64,000 nt of DNA from Progne subis subis (taxonomy: Eukaryota > Chordata > Aves > Passeriformes > Hirundinidae), in the NCBI GenBank assembly GCA_022316685.1, contig JAKJHU010000039.1, positions 4,874,532 through 4,938,531 of the forward strand, written 5' to 3'. Under the pieces are notes generated by a model. It was not told the DNA's origin. It worked only from the letters and a program-made list of their open reading frames with translations, and did no database searches. The translations under genes were made by a program, and so were the position numbers. Within the stretch, counting starts at the first letter, position 1. Every line of letters begins with the position of its first letter. Of the stretch, positions 12,901 through 27,900 are shown piece after piece.

Positions 12901-15900
12901 CCTCCAAGTAGATAACACTTTTATGGTATACCTTTCTTATGTTCTTTACAATATAATTTTGTGGAGTCACTTATCATAAAGGCAGTACTAAGTAATAATA
13001 AAAATGCAAACACCCATATTTACAAGCTTCACTTTACCATGTGTTACACACTGCAGTAATTAAACATTAACTAGTAACCTGAAATCACAGTAGCATGTGT
13101 TCTCCCTTCCTCAAAGAACTTAATGCAGGGGGATAAGTTCTTCCTTAAACACACCGTCTGTTCTTTATTAGGTTCTGCTTGTCCATGAGAACTCTCCCCA
13201 AAGCTTTTATGAGAGACACACACAGGCTTCCATAAATCCAGTTTGGTTCACATAATTCCAGATTTCAAACCATTTATCCAAATTTGGTAAGATCCTTAGA
13301 ACTGTAAGACAGGAAGCAAAAAAACCATGCAATATTAACGATGCTTCCTTTTGGCAAACAGTTTAAGCAGTAAGGAGCCTCTTGCCCTCTCTCTTCAGCA
13401 TTTAAAGGATTTTATACTTCCTGTACTCATAAAAGGAGAAAAAAAAAATGTTATTTTTTAAAGGTCATTGTTACTACACTATGTAGCTCTCTTTTAAAAA
13501 TTGGTTTAGTCTGCCTTTTAAAACTCAATAAGCATGTTAAATTATTATATCCATATTCATGCCACTCTGTTTTTTAGAGAAAAATATGCTTAGGACATTA
13601 CTAGAAGGTTTAAGCACTAGTGTAGGAAAACAACAATTTCTTAACAAGTATTTCAACTATATCCATAAAAATGAAACTATCCATGTTTTTGACGCACCTT
13701 TCTTTCCAGGTTTTAATGAGCAATGAACACCTATACCAAAGATAATCAAGTACAGAGGTAAAACACTGGGCAAATATCCAGGAACAAACACAAAACTTCA
13801 TATTCAAGCCAAATAATCTGCATTAGCTTTTGGCTGGTGGATATAACAATGACACATAGTGCACATTTTTCTTTATTCTGAAAATAAAGCAAGCAGTTAT
13901 GTAAAATTAAATAAGAATAAAATTATGCCTGAGTTTCATTTATTTCCTAAGATGTTGATTAGATTTGACTTTCCCTTTCCCCACCATAGAAAATCCAGAA
14001 ACTCTCTTTTCCTTGTATAATATTCACAGTATACCATATTCTCAGGAGTTTCATATTAAGTGGAATGTCAGCCATCTGTTTTTCAGCTAGAGAGTTTATT
14101 ATCTGCCCCATTTTCCTGAATAGTTTCTCCTCCCTTTAGTACAATTATTTTGAGGACAGCTATTAGTACTCTTAATACTCTATGAAGCATGTGTAGTCTC
14201 TGAGCCTGTCCACTGTGTGGTTGAGGGATGATCCACGCAGCATATGAGGAAACAATTTTACCAAGCTTACACTTTCTTTCTGAACAAACGATACATGGAA
14301 TTTATAAAATCACTCTACTTAATTTTTAAAAATACCTTCATGAAAACTTTAAGAGAATTTTTCATCTATTGAATACACTGTATATACACCATCACTTTTC
14401 AATAAGACTGCCCGGCTTCATCACATTAGCAGTTTCCACAAGTATAGAATACAAACTGTCTCAATGCCTTTACATCTGTCCAAAGAACAATTAATAACAA
14501 ATATAAGCACATTTCACTTTCACCTGTAAACTTAAAAATCTTTCCTTCTGAGAATTCATATAAACTTCATTCACTGGATATATGCCATCACCTGTCAAAA
14601 ATTCATTTTAACTACCAAAAGAGCAGATTTTTCAAGAACAGTGTGGGTCTCTAGTTGAGGTGAATGTGAGACTATCTCCAAACACGAGGAGGGGGTGGTA
14701 TTGCTCTGAACCAGCTAAAACAATAAGTGGTATTTGAACTGCTGGTTGAAAGGTAGAGGCACTGGTAATCATTATTTCCCCTTGTTTGTTCAGGACCTTC
14801 CAACAAAACAAACAACCTTTTTGTGATTGGATTGACATGGTGTTAACAATGCATTTAATGCCCAAATCAGTATGAATACAGGTAAAGCTCCTACTAATAC
14901 CAGTACCAGGATGTTAAAGCCATCTATTTTCTAAGCAACTCTAAACAGCCACACATTAAAAAAAAAAGTCAAATCTTCCCTCCTTCAGCAAATAAAGCTA
15001 ACATTCACTAGGCCACGTCATATAGCAACCACGGGTACTGTATGAGCCATACAGCCATCTGTTAAACGCTTGCCTACTGTACCTGCAATCTTTTCTGCAA
15101 TCTTAGCTTCTGTAGCTCTGTCCTGCAATTCTAAGTCCAGTTTCATTGTCTTCAGCTCCTTGTCCTTTTCAGCAAGCTTATCTTGAAGCTGAATTGAACA
15201 AATGGACAGTAAGATTTTTATCTGGCTGAAACAGTCAACCAATACTTTCAACCACAATAAAATTGCAAATAACAATTTCTCACCCCCAAAACACAAACAC
15301 TAAGCATTAAAACAGAAGTTAAATTTATTATATTTATTTGTTCAAAGAACAAATGTTAAAAATCTCTTTTTTAACATCCAGCCTGTCTTGCTCTGTGAGA
15401 CAAGCAGGAATGCACATGCCATTGTTTTTATTTGGGATTCTCTTCCTGCCAGCTGTAGTCCTTCTTGCTTAGGAAGTTCAGAATTGCATGGAATATAATG
15501 TAGGAGGTTACGTGAATAGCCTGTTTCCTACCAAGATACAGACATCACAGTCTGAAAAGACTGTTGTAAATGCTATTTCTTCATATTCTTCATCAGATAG
15601 AAGACTGTTATTATTTCACATATGGAAGCCTTTCTTTTAAAGGGTATTCACTAAATCTGTTCTTGTACAGGTATCTGAGCTGGAAGATTCAGTAACACTT
15701 CATGGAAAGCTTAGAGACTGTTAGGTTGTTCAGGCACATGCAACCACAGCTAACAATAGAAGCAACATAGTGTTCAAGGAAGATGGAACTTTCCCCCCTT
15801 CAATAAAGCTGAGTTATATGGGCACATTAATTATCTAGGCCACATGTACAGAAGTATCAGAAGAATAAGCTCCAGATTCTACCCATGAAATCCTGGTCTA

Positions 15901-18900
15901 GTCTTTAGTCTTCGCTGGTTTTCATCCAGGTTGCAAGAATCTGTCACTGATTAAAAAAGTCAGAGAGGAGGTTGGAGAGGTTTTTTTAAGTCCAGAGAAA
16001 TAGTTGTTAAGCAGATACAAAGAATCCAAAATGACAGGAAGCTAGTGATTGTGCACTAAAATAAATAAAACTAAATCAAGCACAATTCAAAATGTATGTT
16101 TTGCAAGGCAATTATAAAAAAGCAAATATTGGCCTCTTGAATATCTCAATTATACCTTTTTATTTTTGGCCCTCAGAGTGTCCAGTTCTTTTAAAAGGAA
16201 TGCAGTTTCTGTTTTTCCACCTAAGTCTTCAGCATCATTCCATGAGGATATAAATGCAGGGAACATCCTGTTATCCTTTCCTTCTACAGTGCTGTATTTT
16301 GGAAGGAAAAAAAAAAAAAAAAGAAATGAGAAATAATTTTAAAATAGTTGCTATTTCATCCCTCTGAAACAAAATGCACAGAAATAATTTTTCAGAACTT
16401 GTTAACAAAAAATGGATGCCCTTCTACCACTTCTTAAAGCTGTAATTCTGAAAATGTCAATCTGGAATAGTAAATAAATATCCTACAGTACTAAGACAAA
16501 AAACCAGATGAATATAAATTGGCTATGAAGCCTATAAACAGCAAATGCTTAAGGAAAGCAAGTATTGAAAACCATTGCATAACATAGAGCAAAAAGTAAT
16601 AAAACATTCGGGGATCAAAGTGATGCTCAGGTTTAAGCAAACCAAATTTTTTGCAGGATGATTCCACAGGAAGTGATATGACACTATCCATTAAAAAAAT
16701 ATGTAGAAGTTCATCTTGAAGAAATCTTTAAAATGATGGTATGATTCTAAATATTATAACTGACAACAGAAATACCATACTGCCTTGCCACTCGGAGTTT
16801 TAAAATAATTTATTAGCCATAGACAACTTAAAATAAGACAAGATTCAATGGCCAGAAAAATTCTGTCTCAAAGTAGGAGTTTCATAAAACTTCTTGGGTA
16901 CTCATTTATATTCACAGATTAGTCAGATCTCACTTTTAACATGGCAGCAAAATCAGTAAATGAATGGATTAGAAGAGGAACTAGCAAATATTTTTAACAT
17001 TTGCTTTCCTTAAGCATTTTCTGGTTATACACTTCATAGCCAATAACCGGTAAGAAGTAGCCACTTTCTGAAGTAGCTATACTTTCTGAACTCCTGTTTC
17101 CACTGCAGACATTACTTTATGTGTAATTCACATCCTAGAAAGGTAAGTAGAGCTGTCTCTTGCTCCAGAGAGTCATTCTCTTAGGCAGACAGCTGTCTGT
17201 ACTCAGCCACCCTTTTTTCACCTGCCTCCACGGGATTTATTTTCTCTATGGTTCGTTAAGAAGAAAGTTAAAATCTGTATTCTGCAGGCAAGCTGTGCAA
17301 CCTAAAGCCCATTAAAAACAGACAGCATGGAGATCAACATCAAGAAAATACTGCTAAGTATATTACACTACATATGGGTGAAAGAATGGCTTAAACTGCA
17401 TGTCTTCCCTTCCAAGATCCTTCAAATCCTATTTAACCTTTGCTGTGTACATTTAATTTAGTACTGTTTTAAGCTGCAAGTGGTAGATGCATCTAGATAC
17501 TCTTGCCCAGATATGAAAAAACTCAAGTGTTTCTTGTGCTTTTTCCATGTTCAAGAGATGCTTCCATGAACAAGTTTGAATCTAACTCATCATCAACTTA
17601 AACTGAAAGAGGGCAAGTCTATATTAGATATTAGGAAGAAGTTTTTTACTCAGATGGCAGTCGGACACTGGAACAAGTTGTCGAGAGTTGTGGATACTAC
17701 ATTCCTGGAAGTGTTCAAGTGTTGGATAGACCTGGTCTAGTGAAAGGTGTCCCTGCTCATGGAAGAGGGGCTGGAGTTAGATGCTGTTTAAAATCCCTCC
17801 CGACCCAAACCACTCTATAATTCTATGACCATCTTTCAACCCCCCAAATGTTTTCTTCCTTTCTCCTTAAAACTAAAAGTGACAAATCACATTGACAGTA
17901 CACCAAGATCACCATCTAAAACACAAATCAACACAACTCAACATTTCCTGGGTTTTTCTATACCAAGAAATTTTAACTTATATTCAAATTATAATCTATT
18001 TGGGCAAAGACAGGTTTTGGCATATAGCTTTAGGATCCTACACGTAATATACTTGGGAGCTGAGATGGTTCAACATGCAGACTGCTGTGGGAGAATAATC
18101 TCAGTGTTCAAGAGAAGCCTGATTGTCAGTGGGAGTGGCACTGGCAAAAGGTAAAATGAAAAAATTTTGGCTGACTCTGTGCTGAGCTGTACCTAAGCAC
18201 TCTGGATTATACCTGACATTTGGTGCAGGATGCATTGCCCTTACAGCAAATCTCAGTCACTAATGCAAAAAGGCAAAAAGAAAAATGAAAAAGTGTTAAG
18301 GATTGGGTTTGGCCCAAAAAGTCACTATTAGATCATAATGAAGATAACATAACTGGGTGTAGAATTTGCTAGACAGGTGAGGAGTTAGTATATTCTTCAA
18401 AAGTATATAACAGGGCTTTGCAGCCTTGATCCCATTTTCAAAACAACTCTGACACTCTCAGTTAAAAATTGTGGTCTTCAGACCGTCTCAGTCAGTAAAA
18501 ACTGGTAGCATGTTCCTTAACCAGTTGGCTAGTAAAAGGTATAACTAGCCAGCTAATTATACTTCTGTACATTGTGTCACACATAGAATGAGAGTATATA
18601 TTTCTTAAGACTGCTATAGAGGGCCGTTGCACAGTTAAAACACTAGTGACAAGAAATGACCAAAATTAATGACACAAAAAAATCTTCAGTCTGTATTAAA
18701 CTTTTCAACTATATTAGCCCATCTTCAGATTCCTGTCACCGACTGCTACAAGGTAGCACCTCATCTTCACTCTCCCAGCTTCATCTGGACTTCATCCTGC
18801 TTTATTCCTGCTTCCTACTCACTCATCACATTTCAGGTGCTTGCTGTGTAAATACTACCACACTACTACCACAGATACTAGTGGATTTTCAAGATCTGTT

Positions 18901-21900
18901 TTAATTCTGTTCAGCATACATTTTCAAAAGTCTCTGTAGAGATCGCAATCATTGAAATATCCACAATGTGTGATATAAACCATTGCAATGACCATATTTT
19001 CTATGAGTGCTAGAGAATACAGAAGTGAAATGCTACATTACACAAGGGAAGAAGGGTGGATATGGTGAGTCTAAGTAAAAAGCTGACTTACTGGTTCTCA
19101 TGTGGGCAGCAAATTTCCCTATATTTATGCAAAAATCCATGTGTATATTGTCAATAATTTGAATCTAGAAAAAATACATAGAGGGGGATTTCTTGGATTT
19201 ACCTTGTTTCTTCAGGACCAGAATTACAGTCAAATAGGACTCCTCCTCTTTGACTGGTTACTCGCAAATCTGAAAGTTTATGTGCTTCAGTTTCTGCCTG
19301 GATAAAAAATTCTGTGGGTCCTTGAGAATTCTTATAAAACTGAAGTTCAGCACAAAAGTCTTCTTTTTTCTGATCCAAGATGTGTGTTTCTAATTGGGAA
19401 GAGAAGCAAACACATTTTCTCATTTGGAAAAGGAAACACAAACTTGAGATTTTTCATTTGAAAATAGCTTGTTATAAGATATAATACTGTTGTAGAAAGG
19501 AACAAGTAATTTAGTTTAAGATTCACAACTTCTTCATCCCTTCATAAGGAATGAGACCTGTGTTTCCTACAGCATGGATGCATGCAGGAATTACAACTCA
19601 TTTACCGGATTTTTCTCACGGAAACAGGAAAAATTCATTACCATTTCCTAATCCCTCCTCCCTCTTAAATGACTTCTCAAAAGAATGCTGACAGAAGAAA
19701 ATTATTTACCTATCTCTTACAAAACTCAGCTCTACTATAGTGAGATATGATGAATTTCTGCTATAGAGAGGGAAAATTTTAGGTTATAACTAGACTCCTG
19801 CTTACAGTCAGGTTTCTTTCAAATCCAATTTGGCTACAAAAGGATTATCATCAAGCTGTAATTAGCAACAACAAATTTAAAGCACTATTATTCATTCCTG
19901 GAGAGTGTAAGGTACAGGCTCATACAACTAAAGAACTTGAAGAATGCAAAGCAGAAATTGTGCCAAAGGGAAAAATTATCTGATTAAAATGTTGAGTGCG
20001 ATAGTTAGCTCTCTTAAGCTTGGCTACTGGATATTTTTAGGACATATTTCTGATATCAAGGCATTTAAATGAAAGAAAGATCCACATACCACAAATGTTC
20101 TTTCATAAAGTAAGAACAAGTATGTTTTAATTATAGAATTATATTAAAAATGAGAAGGAAGCAGCCTAAAACCACTGGAAATGGAAAAAAGGTGCATATA
20201 TTTTTCATTCTTTCATTTAGATTAGTAGAGAACAAACACTGGAGCTCTTGCTTATTTAATAAAGTTAGTGTTTCCAAACGTTTTGGATAAAACATAGGGC
20301 ATATACTATTTGATCCATCTTATAACATCCTCTGCAAAAATAATAAAAAACTGTCTATATAGTTGAAATCAGGTAGAAATAAAAATACAAATCAATCACT
20401 ATCAAGGTGCCATCCTGCAGATAAACACACCTAGAAGCACTGTTTCCAAGTAAAAATTACTGAAAACAGTCTCTAAAGTGTGTTGCAATAGATTCCTCTT
20501 TCCTTAAATGAGGAAAGAAACAGCCAATGGCACAGGAAACAGCACAAGGGCCCCAAGAGATGACTTGAGAATTGGCTGGAGTCAGTTTAACAACTTCCAG
20601 TATGAAGCTATGTGTTACCACCCCCAGGAAAAAGTTATGGGACCCACTGCTCATCTATATTCTATGCATCCACTTTAGCACAAACTTATTTGAATCCACT
20701 CTAATGTTTTCTGTAAACTGTAACCACTGATCTTTATACTAGAAAAACAACAGTCAAGAGAGTATCAAAATCTTTCTTTCTCAACATGTGGTGACCAATA
20801 CCATTTATTACCATAAAATATTTTTCAGTAAGTATAATATTACTTTCAGTACTGTGATTAAAATATGTTCCTCATAACATTTCACAGCTAGTGCAGAAAC
20901 TGAACACAAGGCCACGGCCACCTGGATTCTTTGAGAAAATGTACAGTGTTTCCACTGGCTTGAAATCCTGCAGGTTTTTGAGCAGATTTCCTCTGAAGTG
21001 CTGCTACATCTGAAAACTGGATTTGATCTCTCACTCTACCTTACAGTAAGGAGCAAGGATCTCTAAAGAAACATATTTAAAAAAAAAAATACCAAATATA
21101 CTCCAAGAACCTGACTCAGTTTGGGAGTGGCAACACATAAGGGCAAAATTTTGAATCATTTCCAGTAAGCACTATCTGAAAACTAACCTAGTCTGAATTT
21201 CCATACTTGCAAAGCATTTTATAAGGAGCTGCATTTTCCATTTGATTATTATTATAAAGAACTTCCTAGAAAATAACCTGTTCACTTCTCCTGTATCAGA
21301 TGCAGTGTCAGCATAAATGTAGTTGTGAATTATGCTGTCACATGCTGCAGAGGAGGTCCAATGCTTCACTTGCCATAAAAACTTTTCCTCCTCCTCCTCT
21401 CTAGGGCATCCACGTATTCTATAAGCCATATATATATAAGTGCCTCAAGTGAAGTGTGTTGCATTCTGTGGAAGACTTCAAGCACAATGTATATCTGTTG
21501 AAATAACCACTGACAGTATTGCCAGAAACTTTTCCTTGTTTAGGACCATGGTACTCTGCTTTGGTCCTATGAAAGTTGGAGAAGAAAAATCCCTCTCCAG
21601 AGAGCAAAAAAGTTCATATGATGTTTTAGGCTGCTTCTATTCCCTTAGCATGAGAGCAAGTTTTACTTCTCCCAGTTCCTGTTTTGTTAATTTGCTCCTT
21701 TCATTCCAGGACTTTAAGAAGAGACCAAGAAGAGTCACTGAAGTTGGCAGCGACTGAAGATCACCTTGCTGGCACCTCAATCATTTGTACCAGGAAGTTG
21801 TCACCAGCAACTTCCAGATCACCTGAGCCCTGCTGTTGTCTTTCCAGAAGATCATTAACATTGCTGTAGTACCCCATGAGAACCTGGATCTTTGAACATG

Positions 21901-24900
21901 AGAGTTCTTCCAATTCTCAGAAGAAGGCCTCAACTACTTCACTCAATCCTCCTCTATGCCCCTCCCTCTTAGGAGAAGGATCAAGGCAAACACCACCTGG
22001 GTTCCCACACCCTGGATCATCATGCCCAGAGTCATGAAGTCACATGCAATACTTTTCAGGCCACCCCAACAGTATCACTAATGCCTACATGGAAGAGCAG
22101 CAGGGAGTAAGAGAGTCAGAGTAAAAGCATCAGCAGGCTTTCTATAACATTCTGAATATGAACTGCAAACAAGAAGCAAAGGTGTCTACATGACAAGTCA
22201 GTTCAGCAGGCAGATTTTTATTTTCAAAACCAGAAGTGAACATGACTGTATGATGGGGTACATAGCTGCATAGCAGTTGCACTTCTGGTAAATCCTTGGG
22301 TAATGTCAAGATACGTGTTTTTAACTGTAAACTACTGCAGCTGAAGAAAAAAGATAATTTAGAATAGTACTAGAACTGTGTTGGCATTTATTAATGCTAA
22401 TGCTGCTTCTTTAAACAACATACATTTGCAGGACACCTTCTCATCCAGATTCAATTCCCTCAAGCACAGGGGTAAGACTAAGTAGCATCATAGGAAGGCT
22501 GTACGTGGCACTCTTGGAAATATTAGGTGAAACACAAGGGATCTGTTTTTCCTCCAGTGGCTTTGTAAGAGAGAAGATGATGGCAGCCTCTTCCACTCAA
22601 AATTGAAAGCACGCTGCCCAAGGGCAGGGGAGAAGTCTTTACTCATTTAATAAAGCTGTAATGGTTTCTTTTTATCAACATGCAAAATTTGTCTGTGGAA
22701 TGCTTTAAGGAAGACATTTTGAACACTATCAGATCAATGGATGTAAGATTAATTTTATTTTTTAAAACCACTTTATTCTTCATGTAGCCCATGACCCTCA
22801 CTTCAAATAATTTAGGCTTTGGTACATGGTAGCTTGTTTTGTTGCTAAACTAAGTGACAATTTTAATCAATGCACTTCAGCGCTTTTCCTCGTGCCTCCT
22901 GCAAATCGTATTGTGCACTAATTACCAATGCTGCAGACACACACTGGGGAGTAAGTAGCATTTGCAATAATCAGGCTGCACAGGGAACATCAGAGAAAGG
23001 GGAAAACAGCCTTGCAAGCTTTGGAAGAAATTATGTAGATTTCATTAAATGGTACCACCACCGCTGATTCTTATTCTTAACTATACTAAACAACATTTTT
23101 TCCATATAAAATAGTGTAAGTTCAGTAGCCCAGATTAATATTTCACTACTAGGGGGAAGCTGAACAGCTGATCTTCTGTATGTATTTATCTTGAATGAAT
23201 AGCTTGTTCACATTGCGGGAAAGAAAAGCAAATGTTAAGAAGAAGGAATATAAAGACACTAGAATTAAATCTGGGAATTGATTGTGAGGGATGTAAGGGG
23301 AAGATAATGCTGTCATGGCTTGAAACAGCAAAGGCAGAACAGAATTCAATGTTGTTAAGCTGGGAGTGGTTAAAAAGTCAAGTAAAAACATTAAATGCAT
23401 CATACTGTGCAGGCACCCACTATTCCTCATCGCTTCTTCTGAGAAGTGGGGGATAAGTACCGAGATCAGGGAAGGCACAGCATTAGAGAATCCCACACCA
23501 ACATAATGTGATAAATGCACAGAAGGTGCAGATTGAACTGGAAGACTAAAGAGGCAATAGCTTCCCTTGTTATACGACTCAGCATATTCAGCAGTCTGTC
23601 GTTCAGCAGAAGCTGTGTGGACACCCCCATCTCCCATCTATAGTCTTTCTGCACCCTACTAAAATGTGCTGATCACCTCAGAGGTTTACAGGGGATCTCC
23701 ACGGACTAAGAGTAAGGGAAAAAACCAAAACCCAGTGGAATATGCACATAGCACTTCAAAACACAGGACTGGCTATAGATCAAGTTGCAGGTAAGTATGG
23801 GGACACTAGAAGCCCCAGGTGCACTGAATCAGCCTTAAGTGTAATAGTACTTACAGCTTGCTACCTGCAGCTTATTAGTATTTGTTTTAAGCTGGTCTAT
23901 GGCACAGACACTGCATGTTTTCATCTGTCTGCAACAGAGTGCATGAGTTAACGAACCCCTAGAAGGATGGCAGTAAGAGGTGTAATAGGAAAAAGCAAAA
24001 GCAGAAAGGAAGAGAATGAGCCATGTGCACCCTAGGAGCAGGAGCAAAGACGACTGCAAATTCGGTAGCTGTAACACTGTGACACTGTCAGATTAAAAAT
24101 ATTTGAAAAAATGTAGAACAAAACATTGTGCCGTATTTGAGGAAGCGCAACTAATTAACTAATCAATTAATAAAACCCTCCAGAATTCCTCCTGTTAATC
24201 ATAGATTCAAAGAATTTTTGGGGTTGGAAGAGACCCTCAAGATCATCTAGTTGCAACAGGGAGGTCACAAATGAGATCACGTTGCCCAGGGCCCCATCCA
24301 GCCTGGCCTTGAAAACTTCCTAGGATGGGGCATTCATAAGTTCTCTAGACAACCTGTTTCAATGCTCACCACTCGGTGGGTAAAGAATTTCTCCAAATAT
24401 TTTACCTAAATCTCTCGTCTTTTAATTTGATACTGTACCCCCTTGTCCTATCACTATCTGCCTGTGCAAAAAGTTGTTCTCCCTCTTTTTTTATCAGCCT
24501 TCTTCAAGCACTGGAAGGCTGCATTTATGTCTTCCCAGAGCCCTCTCCTTGCAGGGCTCAAAAAACCCAGCTCCTCTTGCAGCCTTTCTGTCCTCACAAG
24601 AGATGTTCTCCAGCTTTCTGATCATTTTCCTGGCCTAGGCTGGATTTCCTGCAACAGGCCCCCACTTCTTTTGTACTGGGGCTTCCAGACACAGTACTTC
24701 ACAGGGACTCACAGGGGCAGAGTGGAAAGGTGCAATAATTTTCCTCAATTTGCTGGCCAGACCTCTTTTGATGCAGTCCAGGATGCTGTTGGCCATCTGG
24801 GCTACAATAGTGTATTTCCTCTTTTCAGGCTAGACAAAATCACAACTTCAATGTCTGGGGTTTTTTGTTTGTTTGTTTGTATAATATCAAACATTTTGAA

Positions 24901-27900
24901 TTTCAAACAAGAGGGAATATTCACTATCCAACAAACCTATCTATGCTAAGGGTCACCTGGCCCTATACGAAACTAACCTGTTTCCACTGGAACAACAGGA
25001 CCCATTCCCTATGGTTTAAAAAAAATTGATCTTGCTCCACTACAAATCACACATCTACAACACTTGCTGCAATAAATATGCATGTAAAAGCATCACTTTA
25101 GAACTTCACCTTAATTTTCACTTGACTAACTGTTATTCTTTATTATTTGCTTTCAAATTATCTATTTTTTTCCTACAATAAGAAGACTAAAAACTTAGCC
25201 TGATGGCTACTAACTTTTCAAGTTATGCAAATGAAATTAGTATTAGGGCCAGACATTCCTTTTTGAGCTGAGAATGATGAGTCAACGATTTTGTCAAAAG
25301 ACAAACATTCATTCACTCAGCTATTTAACTACTGGAACTTCTACCAAGCAGAATGACTGTGAAAGACTCAGACTGTTCAACAGTTTACCCTTTACTGAAT
25401 GATTAAAAGGCATAAATCCTGAAAGTTAGTAGAAACCAAAATTCAAGGCTTTTATAGGGATAAATATGCAGAGAAAGAAAATTAGTCTGGTGGAAGAAAT
25501 CTAATCCTATTGTCTGGTATTAGTGGTAAGAGTTGGTCTAGGTCTTATGCATTTTCAGAATGCCTGTATTTTCCTTTTGCATTCATATTTGAGCTAATAT
25601 AGATGCAATATACATGATTTACATGAATACGTCAATGGCGTTTATTAGTTTTCACTCATTTCCTCACTGTTTTATCTTTCCCATGATCTACGAAAAATTT
25701 TTCAGAGTTAATCCTAATAAAAGGTGCTGTACCTAATTTTCAAGAAAGTAATTCCTGTTTCTGGAAAACAATTACAAAAGGTCAGTACAAAAACACAAGG
25801 TCCATAATATACACTTTCTCCAAAACAAACAACATAAAAAAGTGTAGCTTTATTGTCTTTGGACTTACTACAGATTTACTTATATTAACAATTATTTAGA
25901 CCCCTTCAGTGCAGTGTAGTATACGGAGACCAAGTAATCTGCAACTAAGAGCAAATGACTATCCCTTCATGATGCACTTTTTCTAATGCTTAAAGAAAAT
26001 TGGGCAAGCTTCAAGATGATTATTCAGTAGTTTTCTAAGATCTCACTAAAATCACTTCTGTGGCGTGGAAGAACGGCAGTCACAGGAACTTGATAACAAG
26101 CAAAGACTGAGCTCAGAGTAGATTTGTAATACAAAGCTAATTCCTTTTATTTCTCTGTGCTCTTCCCAGCCAAAGTACCACGCATTACCTGCCAAACCCT
26201 TGGCAGTAACAAAGAGGAAATCACCACAAGATGCATTGTACGTTCAGGGCCCCAACAATACATAACCATAGGCTCCACGGAGAGCATCATGGGTCAGCTC
26301 CAAGGAATGGGGACTATTGACTTGCTTTTAAGTAACTCTTACTCATAAAGTTCCTGGATTTATCTCTGAGATAAATCTCTCACTTTAAAATACACAAGAC
26401 AGATGTTCATTGAAATAAGCCTTGGAAAGTACATTTTTATGGAAACTCTCGCAGATACTTTTTAGGAGGTGCATAAGTGCTGTGATGGTCATTCTAAAGC
26501 AATTGAGGCTAAGGCACAGAGTGGTGAAGTAACTGCATTGAGGTAATTGAGCAAGTTATGTGTCCTAGTTCCAGCCAGGACAGGGTTTATTTTTGCAGGA
26601 GACAGGAGGGCACATGACCAGGACAAAGAAGTTACTCTATACCAACTCACATCATTGCCAGGGGCAGGGGGAGTTGTCTGGTATTGCCTACTACAGGGAA
26701 GGGGTGGTTGGGGGATTGGGGGTGTGGTTTCTATGTGAATAGTTTCTTTTCTTATTCCCTCTATCATTAGTATTGTTGCTGTTACTGGTTCAGTTTCTTA
26801 TGTCATTGCTGTACCCCGTAAATTGCTCTAAACTCATGATCTTTGATTTTCATGGCTCAAATTGGAGGGTGGAGAGGGAGAGGCACATGGTTTTAATGGA
26901 AGTATTAATTGGAGAATACCAATCCTAAGCCAAGACAGCTGTAATTGGAGCCCAGCATGAGGCATGACAGGTTGAAATTCAACAGATCTGCATAGAGTGG
27001 GTTGGAAACAAATTTGATCTAAGCATTAGTTGCATTAGGTCCAAAGCCAGTGGTCACAATGTTGCTTAGGCTGTTCAAATGGGTGTGTATATATAACAGT
27101 GTATATGCTCCCATTTATGCTCCTCATGGATGATCTTTTTCAGAGCAGGGAGAGGGATCAGGATTCCTTTGTTTGCTGTATTGTGGGATATCAGCTTATG
27201 ACATGATAACATCAAGGACAATGAAGGTAATTTGGGATGTGTATTCAGTGTCTTTCCTATCCTTACTCAGGCACTAGCTTTGTTGAGTCCATTAACACTT
27301 ATACCCAGTCTGTGAGAAGAACAGGGGGGATGACCTTTCGCCGCTTTTCACTCCCTTTTCCTCCTTCAGACCTGTTAAAACAGCTTTTGAGAATTCTAAA
27401 TTCCTGCTGGATGTTAATACAAGCATATTCTTGTTGCTAAATCTGCTATGTCTCCTCAGTGCAGTCTACACCATATTTAGAGTCAGGGCAGGGATTTCTA
27501 CGGAGGTCATTCAGAGATCTGCCCTGAGGGTGGATAGTCATAGTGGCATAGAATGTAGGAGAGAATGGGCCAGCTTTTGGGAAAATTCTCTGCTCCAATG
27601 GTTTGGCAGTTCAGCCCTGAACAAATACAAGATCCTGTTTAAAGTGACACAATGCTGCACTGCAAGAAAAATGCTGTGGCAACTCCAGAGAGAAGCAATT
27701 TATTGCAGCATGCTAGGCCCTGGCTACTCTTTACTGGACACACTTCCCTACTAGAGAACACCCTCCAGTGGAGGAGTAGGAAAGCAGACCTACAGGCACC
27801 ATGGCCCCTCCAATTGCAGCTGAACCAGGGGAATAACCCGTGCCAGTAGCAGTCGCCCCTATACAGAAGAAGAAATCTAAGACCAAATCAGTTTGCTTAG

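Noticed and set aside
15018..15296. 92-codon frame around MIPOL1 exon 5
   Set aside because: The exon is only 15083-15188; both ends of the frame are intronic.
24376..24949. Plus-strand frames of 81 and 168 codons
   Set aside because: They lie antisense over the CR1 3' end at 24200-24815 and are not genes.
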